Assembly (NCBI RefSeq): GCF_023701945.1
Contig: NZ_JABAEF010000016.1
Coordinates: 81,203 to 145,202, forward strand
From: Rhizobium sp. CG5
GTDB lineage: Bacteria; Pseudomonadota; Alphaproteobacteria; Rhizobiales; Rhizobiaceae
Direction of reading: 5' to 3'
DNA: 64,000 bases
Shown piece after piece: positions 59,319-64,000 of the stretch. Every line of letters starts with the position of its first letter. Position 1 is the stretch's first letter. The notes beneath the pieces are model-generated. The model saw nothing but the letters and a program-made list of their open reading frames with translations. It did no database searches and was not told the DNA's origin. The translations under genes and the position numbers were made by a program.

Positions 59319-61031
59319 ATGGACATGGTTTCGCTCAATATCGTCAGCGGCATCCTGGTGTCGATTTGCCGCGACATGGGCGTGACGCTGATGCGCACGT
59401 CCTACTCCACCATCTTTTCCGAATCACTCGACTTCACCTGCGGCTTGGCGCTTCCGAACGGTGACCTGATCGCCACGGGCGACTACTGCCCGACGATGAT
59501 CGGTGGCCTGCCGCTGATCATCTCCAACTGCGTCAAGGAAATCGACATTTCCGATCTCCACGACGGCGACATCATCCTGCACAACGACCCCTATCGCGGG
59601 GGGCTGCACACGCCGGAACATACTTTCTTCAAGCCAGTCTTTGTCGGGCGCGAGCTGATCGGCTTCTCCGTCGCCATCGGCCATATCTGCGAGGTGGGCG
59701 GCATGGTGCCTGCAGGCTTTGCCGGCGAGGCGACCGAGGTCTTCCACGAGGGTCTGCGCGTGCCGCCCGTCAAGATCAAGCGCGCCGGCAAAGATGTTGA
59801 CGACGTCTGGCGGCTGCTGCTCGCAAACGTGCGTACGCCGCGCTACAACTACGGCGACTTCCGCGCCATGATCGCTGCCGTCGATCTCGGCGAACGCCGC
59901 ATGGCCGATCTTGTGCGAAAGCACGGGGTGGACAGTTTTTGCGCACATATGGACGGACTGATGGACTATTCGGAGCGCCGCATGCGCGCCGAGATCGCCG
60001 CGATTCCGGACGGGCGCTACACCTTCCACGACTACATGGAAGACGACGGCATCGAGGACAAGCCCTACAGGATTGCCGTCGAGGTAACTGTTGATGGCGA
60101 TGGCCTCGTCGTCGACTATCATGGCTCGTCGCCGCAGGCCAAAGGGCCGATCAACGCTACGCTCGGCGTCGCCTGGGGTGCGGCTTACAATGCCATCCTG
60201 CAACTGACCAGCGCCGACATCCCGAAGAATTCCGGCTGCTTCCGGCCGATCAAGGTGCTGGCGCCACCCGGCTCCGTCGTCAATGTCGACTATCCCGGTC
60301 CCTCCGTCGGCGGCAACACGGAAAGCCATTGCCGCATCGCCAATGCGGTGATGGGTGCGCTTTCGGCGCCGCTGAAGGAGCGTTCGGCCGCGACCGACGG
60401 CGCCACCCATTCCAACTTCCTGTTCGGCGGCGTCGACAAGCAGACCGGCGAGTTCTTCTGCTGCTACGACCTGACGCCTGTCGGCTGGGGCGGGCGAAGC
60501 TTCGCCGACGGCAACGACGCGGTCGGCGGCATCAACGGCAATTGCCCGCATATCCAGGTCGAGGTGTTCGAGTTCCGCTTCCCCTGGCATGTCGAGGAGT
60601 TTCGTCTGGTCGACGGGTCCGGCGGACCAGGCACGTTTCGCGGCGGGCTGTCGCTGACGAAAACGCTGCTGTGCACCGATACCGAGATGACCTTCAGCTA
60701 TATGAGCGACCGGCAGAAGCTCGCTCCCTGGGGCATTCATGGCGGGGGCGATGGCGGCAAGGCAGAACTGTTCATGAAGCCGGCGGGCACGGAGGAATGG
60801 CGGACGGTGACGGACCTGTTCGGCAAGGCGTCGCCGAGCAAGTTCGGTAACGTGCCGATCCGGCCGGGCGACCGCATCCGCATCACCTCGCCTGCCGGTG
60901 GCGGCTGGGGCGAGCCTTCCGAACGCGACCCCGCGCGCGTCATCGAGGACGCCAAGGACCGGTGGATCACCCGGGAACAGGCTTGCGCTGTCTATGGCCT
61001 CGACGAGGCCGTGTTGATGGCGGCGGAATGA
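59319..61031 (+). CDS. Hydantoinase B/oxoprolinase-family subunit (second set)
   Basis: A 570-residue HyuB-type subunit with the canonical motif LHNDPYRGGLHTPEHTFFKPVF, YSTIFSESLDFTCGL near the N-terminus, VDYPGPSVGGNTESHCRIANAVMGAL in the middle, and RITSPAGGGWGEPSERDPARV near the end. It forms a complex with HyuA at 57285. It is clearly distinct from the two HyuB copies at 42756-46370, so the island encodes two different HyuAB enzymes. RBS AAGGAGAC precedes the ATG. Confidence 0.93.
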   Translation: MDMVSLNIVSGILVSICRDMGVTLMRTSYSTIFSESLDFTCGLALPNGDLIATGDYCPTMIGGLPLIISNCVKEIDISDLHDGDIILHNDPYRGGLHTPEHTFFKPVFVGRELIGFSVAIGHICEVGGMVPAGFAGEATEVFHEGLRVPPVKIKRAGKDVDDVWRLLLANVRTPRYNYGDFRAMIAAVDLGERRMADLVRKHGVDSFCAHMDGLMDYSERRMRAEIAAIPDGRYTFHDYMEDDGIEDKPYRIAVEVTVDGDGLVVDYHGSSPQAKGPINATLGVAWGAAYNAILQLTSADIPKNSGCFRPIKVLAPPGSVVNVDYPGPSVGGNTESHCRIANAVMGALSAPLKERSAATDGATHSNFLFGGVDKQTGEFFCCYDLTPVGWGGRSFADGNDAVGGINGNCPHIQVEVFEFRFPWHVEEFRLVDGSGGPGTFRGGLSLTKTLLCTDTEMTFSYMSDRQKLAPWGIHGGGDGGKAELFMKPAGTEEWRTVTDLFGKASPSKFGNVPIRPGDRIRITSPAGGGWGEPSERDPARVIEDAKDRWITREQACAVYGLDEAVLMAAE

Positions 61032-61092
61032 CGGGCCCTTTTCGTGGCGCGGCTGGACGGGACCTCGCCCATTGTCACACAAGGAATACATC

Positions 61093-61977
61093 ATGACCAA
61101 GGAACATATTGGCTTCATCGGCGTCGGCCTGATGGGGCACGGAATGGCGAAGAACCTTCTCGCCAAGGGCTGGCCGCTGACCGTGATGGGGCACCGCAAC
61201 CGCGCGCCCGTCGACAACCTCGTCTCCCTTGGTGCAGGCGAGGCAAAGACGCCGCGGGAGATGGCGGAGGTGGTCGACGTCGTCATTCTCTGCGTCACCG
61301 GCTCGGCCCAGGTGCAGGCCGTAATCGATGGGCCGGACGGACTGCGCGCGGCCGGTCGGCCATTGCTCGTGATCGACTGCTCGACGTCCGATCCGTCGAT
61401 TACCATGGCCCTTGCCGAAAGACTGGCGCTTGACGGCATCACTCTGATGGACGCGCCGCTTGGACGCACTCCGACGGAAGCAGAAGCAGGGACCCTCGAC
61501 GTCATGGCCGGCGGTGATAATGCGACTTTTGCCCGCGCCGCGCCGATTCTTGCTGCATTCTCGGACCGGATCATCCACACCGGCCCGACCGGGTCCGGCC
61601 ATACGACGAAATTGCTCAACAATTTCCTAGCGCTCGGCTATGCGGCACTGTATGCCGAGGCCCTGATGATCGGCGCCAAGACCGGCATCAGTGCCAAAAC
61701 CTTTGACGGCGTCATCCGTGGCGGCCGGATGGATTGCGGCTTCTATCAGACCTTTGCGAAATGGTTCGTCGAGGGCGACCCGGATGCGCACAAGTTCACG
61801 ATCAGCAATGCATTGAAGGATGTCACCTATCTGGCAAGCCTCGGCAATGCGCTCGGCGTCGCCAATCCGGTCGGGACGGCGGTCCGCAACAGCTACAGCC
61901 TCGCCTGTGGCCTCGGCCATGGCGCCGCCTATGTGCCGCGCCTCGTCGATATCATCAGCGCGTCAAACCGCGGCTAG
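61093..61977 (+). CDS. 3-hydroxyisobutyrate-dehydrogenase-family NAD(P)-dependent oxidoreductase
   Basis: A 294-residue beta-hydroxyacid dehydrogenase. N-terminal Rossmann motif GFIGVGLMGHGMAKNLL; substrate motif DAPLGRTPTEAEAGTLDVMAGG (family DAPVSGG..A..G.L); catalytic-lysine segment GPTGSGHTTKLLNNFLALGYAA. It oxidises a beta-hydroxyacid, or reduces the semialdehyde produced by the transaminases. The Arg-Thr-Pro in place of the usual SGG is a departure at the substrate site. The ATG at 61093 follows AAGGAATACATC. Follows hyuB in the same orientation. Confidence 0.9.
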   Translation: MTKEHIGFIGVGLMGHGMAKNLLAKGWPLTVMGHRNRAPVDNLVSLGAGEAKTPREMAEVVDVVILCVTGSAQVQAVIDGPDGLRAAGRPLLVIDCSTSDPSITMALAERLALDGITLMDAPLGRTPTEAEAGTLDVMAGGDNATFARAAPILAAFSDRIIHTGPTGSGHTTKLLNNFLALGYAALYAEALMIGAKTGISAKTFDGVIRGGRMDCGFYQTFAKWFVEGDPDAHKFTISNALKDVTYLASLGNALGVANPVGTAVRNSYSLACGLGHGAAYVPRLVDIISASNRG

Positions 61978-62160
61978 CCGATGGTTCTGCCACAACCGCG
62001 CCGGGCTGCCGGAGAACGGCTCGACGCGGTCTCTCCATCCATCGCGACAGTTGCGGGCGAGGCAGAGCGCCTTCCCCGCGACAGAAACGGGAGCGCCGGG
62101 GGCAACGCTTCCGCACTCCGACCTCGAACGGGCCGCCTGGGCGCGACCTCCGGAACTGCC

Positions 62161-63045
62161 ATGAGATCCCAGACCACCGGCTACGTCTTCGCCGTCCTGA
62201 CCTTCGCCATCTTCGCCTGCCAGGACGCCATCTCCAAGCACCTCGGCGCCCTCTATCCGCCGGTCTTCGTCGCCATGGTCCGATACTGGGTTTTTGCGGT
62301 GTTCAGCATTATGATGGCGGTGCGATTTGGCGGCGGCATCCGCGCCGTTGTGCGTGCCCGCCGACCGTGGCTTCAGGTTTTGCGGGGAGGTGTGCTGGCG
62401 CTGCAGGTCGTCTGCGCAATCACCGCCTTCTCCACCGCCGGCCTCGTTCAGACGCAGGCGATCATGGCGGTCACGCCGCTGCTGGTCGCGGTTCTGTCCG
62501 TGCCCGTGCTCGGAGAGCATGTCGGCTGGCGCCGCTGGTTGGCGATCGGCGCGGGGTTTGTCGGGGTGATGGTCATCCTGAAACCGGGCCTGAACTTTCT
62601 TGAAAGCAATCTCGTCGTTCCGGTCATCGCGGCACTCCTGCTCGGCCTCTACGCCATCCTGACGCGCCTTGCCGGCCGCGACGACGCGCCGATGACGAGT
62701 TTTCTCTATATCGGCGTCATCGGAGCGCTCAGCCTTTCGGTCGTTGGTCCCTTCTACTGGACACCGATGGATGCCGAGGGGCTGTTCTGGCTTGCAATCG
62801 TCTGCCTCACCAGCATCTCCAGCCACTATTGCTTCATCCGCGCCTATGAATGCCTCGATGCGGTTCTCGTGCAACCGATCAGCTACATGCAGCTTGTGCT
62901 CGCGACCACGATCGGCATCGTCGTCTTCGACGAGACCCTGCATCTCAACGTTGCGATCGGGTCGGTCATCGTCGTTGCCGCTGGTCTGTTCACGATCTGG
63001 CGGGAGGCCATCGCACGGCGAAGGGCAGTGTCGGCGTCAGAATGA
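62161..63045 (+). CDS. EamA/DMT-superfamily transporter
   Basis: A 294-residue membrane protein with about ten hydrophobic segments in two EamA repeats: FAVLTFAIFACQDAISKHLGALYPPVFVAMVRYW opens the first and FDETLHLNVAIGSVIVVAAGLFTIW closes the second. It probably exports an intermediate or end product of the island, or imports it. The frame stays open upstream to 61981 without family-like sequence; the ATG at 62161 gives the normal length. Third EamA protein of the window. Confidence 0.88.
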   Translation: MRSQTTGYVFAVLTFAIFACQDAISKHLGALYPPVFVAMVRYWVFAVFSIMMAVRFGGGIRAVVRARRPWLQVLRGGVLALQVVCAITAFSTAGLVQTQAIMAVTPLLVAVLSVPVLGEHVGWRRWLAIGAGFVGVMVILKPGLNFLESNLVVPVIAALLLGLYAILTRLAGRDDAPMTSFLYIGVIGALSLSVVGPFYWTPMDAEGLFWLAIVCLTSISSHYCFIRAYECLDAVLVQPISYMQLVLATTIGIVVFDETLHLNVAIGSVIVVAAGLFTIWREAIARRRAVSASE

Positions 63046-63189
63046 CGTTTGCAGGCAACGGGGCCTTCAAACATTTTTTGGGAGGATTGGCGCTCTGCGC
63101 CCTGATATTAGGGTCAGGCTATTGAAAAGGGGAATAGCAATGCTCAAGAAAGTTGTAGCGTCGGCTTGGCGATACTCATCGTCGGTGGA
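63046..63189. other. Truncated start(s) of a gene disrupted by the IS5-like fragment
   Basis: AAAAGGGGAATAGCA precedes an ATG at 63139 that reads MLKKVVASA and then, after a +2 shift, LAILIVGGIGRLTG, which looks like a signal peptide. The frame dies at the IS5-like sequence. A 27-codon frame starting in the EamA stop (63042) also ends here (FLGGLALCALILGSGY). I see only remnants of exported-protein starts. Confidence 0.3.
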
Positions 63190-63344
63190 ATAGGCCGCCT
63201 GACTGGGGTGGTACAGGAACTGTCGGTCATGACGATTTCTCCATCGAAAGCTTTGGAGATCTCGCCCAGGACGTGATCCCAGACGCCCGTCTTGTGCGAT
63301 CGCACGAACCGGTTGTAGCAGGTTGTACAGGGACCATATCGATC
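63190..63344 (-). mobile_element. IS5-family transposase fragment
   Basis: The minus strand encodes DRYGPCTTCYNRFVR, GVWDHVLGEIS and GEIVMTDSS, the conserved stretch of IS5/IS427-type transposases up to the first catalytic Asp (usually MIDST/MIDSS). Only about 50 residues remain and no ends were found. It is a decayed fragment. Confidence 0.65.
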
Positions 63345-63653
63345 AGGAAGGGTCAGTCTTATCTCGCCTATCCCTCAGTGCGCTTCATGAGGCCAGTCGT
63401 AAGATCCTTCACGGATTTCGCACTTCCGGCGCTTCGGGCAATTGAGGGAATTGACGCGGCATAGCCTTGCGGATCGTAGATTTCAGGCAGACTGTCCGAA
63501 AACTCTTTGGATTGAATGATGGCATGCGCTGTTGAGTGTCCGGAACTCTGCAGGCATCGAGATTTTTCTGATTTCGATGTCCAAAGGCCCGATAAGGCAC
63601 TGTTGAGCACTTTAGCACCCGTATTTTGCAAAAAATGCACAAAATGGCGCCTG
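63345..63653. other. About 300 bases between IS fragments without a recognisable gene
   Basis: Lower GC than the rest of the window. Short frames on both strands do not resemble known proteins. Likely decayed mobile-element DNA, possibly including the IS1182 end, although no inverted repeat was identified. Confidence 0.45.
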
Positions 63654-64000
63654 TTATGCCCTAACGGCGGCGATCAGATCCGCAACACCGACAAGAGTGA
63701 TGGCTCTTTTGATATTGTAGGCGAGCGCCGTCAGGCTGAACTCCCCCGCGGACGTTTTCCAGCCTGCGCATCAGGAACGCGCCCTGATACATCCATTGTT
63801 TTATGGTACCGAACGGATGTTCGACGCTTTCGCGCCTTTGGTCCAGAATGTCGGGCCGGGCGGCAAGACGCGACGCCATGCGGTCGAGCACCGCCTCGTT
63901 CTCAAGTCGCGAGACGCGGCGGAAGGCCTTGGTACAGCGTTCGCGCAGATGGCACGCTTTGCAGGCGTCACGGTTGACGTAGTCGATCTTCACATTGTCG
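63654..64000 (-). mobile_element. IS1182-family transposase, C-terminal part, frameshifted and cut by window edge
   Basis: The minus strand reads YVNRDACKACHLRERCTK, RRVSRLENEAVLDRMASRLA, RPDILDQRRESVEHPFGTIKQWMYQGAFLMR, the cysteine-rich and final DDE region of IS1182-type transposases (catalytic Glu in VEHPFG). After LENVRG the frame shifts at a run of five G (63743-63747 as C on the plus strand) where four would give EFSLTALAYNIKRAITLVGVADLIAAVRA, ending at 63654. The start lies beyond the right edge. Confidence 0.8.

Noticed and set aside
59424..61622. 732-codon minus-strand open frame opposite hyuB and the dehydrogenase
   Set aside because: Antisense shadow of strongly supported plus-strand genes.

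Overview
This is a GC-rich window that reads like an alphaproteobacterium of the Rhizobiales, most likely an accessory replicon or genomic island. That inference rests on gene content: many ABC uptake operons, DMT/EamA exporters, aminotransferases, LysR/AraC/TetR/GntR regulators, and decayed IS6-, IS5- and IS1182-like insertion sequences. No rRNA, tRNA, CRISPR array or replication origin was seen.

Left part (1-17.4 kb). A truncated aldehyde dehydrogenase and an EamA transporter/AraC regulator pair with an AlaX remnant lie before an IS6-family transposase remnant. Then comes the most unusual locus: UDP-galactopyranose mutase (glf), a 2161-residue protein built from 262 unbroken octapeptide repeats, and a TPR plus SPINDLY/OGT-type (GT41) glycosyltransferase, all on the minus strand. 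I read this as a candidate cytoplasmic O-glycosylation system acting on a giant Ser/Thr-rich repeat protein. A glycine-betaine-type proVWX operon follows.

Middle part (17.4-41.5 kb). A minus-strand operon runs class III aminotransferase, dipeptide-type ABC transporter, EamA exporter, (R)-amine-transaminase-like enzyme and a RidA fragment. A TetR gene sits upstream with a palindromic candidate operator. Next are a LysR/quinone oxidoreductase pair (the latter frameshifted), a GFA-family protein, and queCDE with a preQ1-I riboswitch over the queC Shine-Dalgarno. A second dipeptide-type ABC operon is bracketed by an L,D-transpeptidase/aspartoacylase fusion and a class A beta-lactamase-like hydrolase. 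A LysR gene is divergent from the hydrolase, in an ampR/ampC-like arrangement, which suggests scavenging of murein or modified peptides.

Right part (41.7-63 kb). Two divergent transcription units appear to form one catabolic island. Leftward are hyuA, two tandem hyuB paralogues and a second (R)-transaminase-like gene. Rightward are a very divergent GroEL paralogue, a spermidine/putrescine-type ABC transporter, a class III omega-aminotransferase, a GntR regulator, a 62-residue four-cysteine protein, a second hyuA/hyuB pair, a 3-hydroxyisobutyrate-dehydrogenase-like enzyme and an EamA transporter. The palindrome TGTGATCACA occurs upstream of both the divergent start region and the ABC operon. 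A plausible reading is import and transamination of an amine, followed by ATP-dependent ring opening or carboxylation by HyuAB. The substrate is unknown. The right edge carries IS5-like and IS1182-like fragments.
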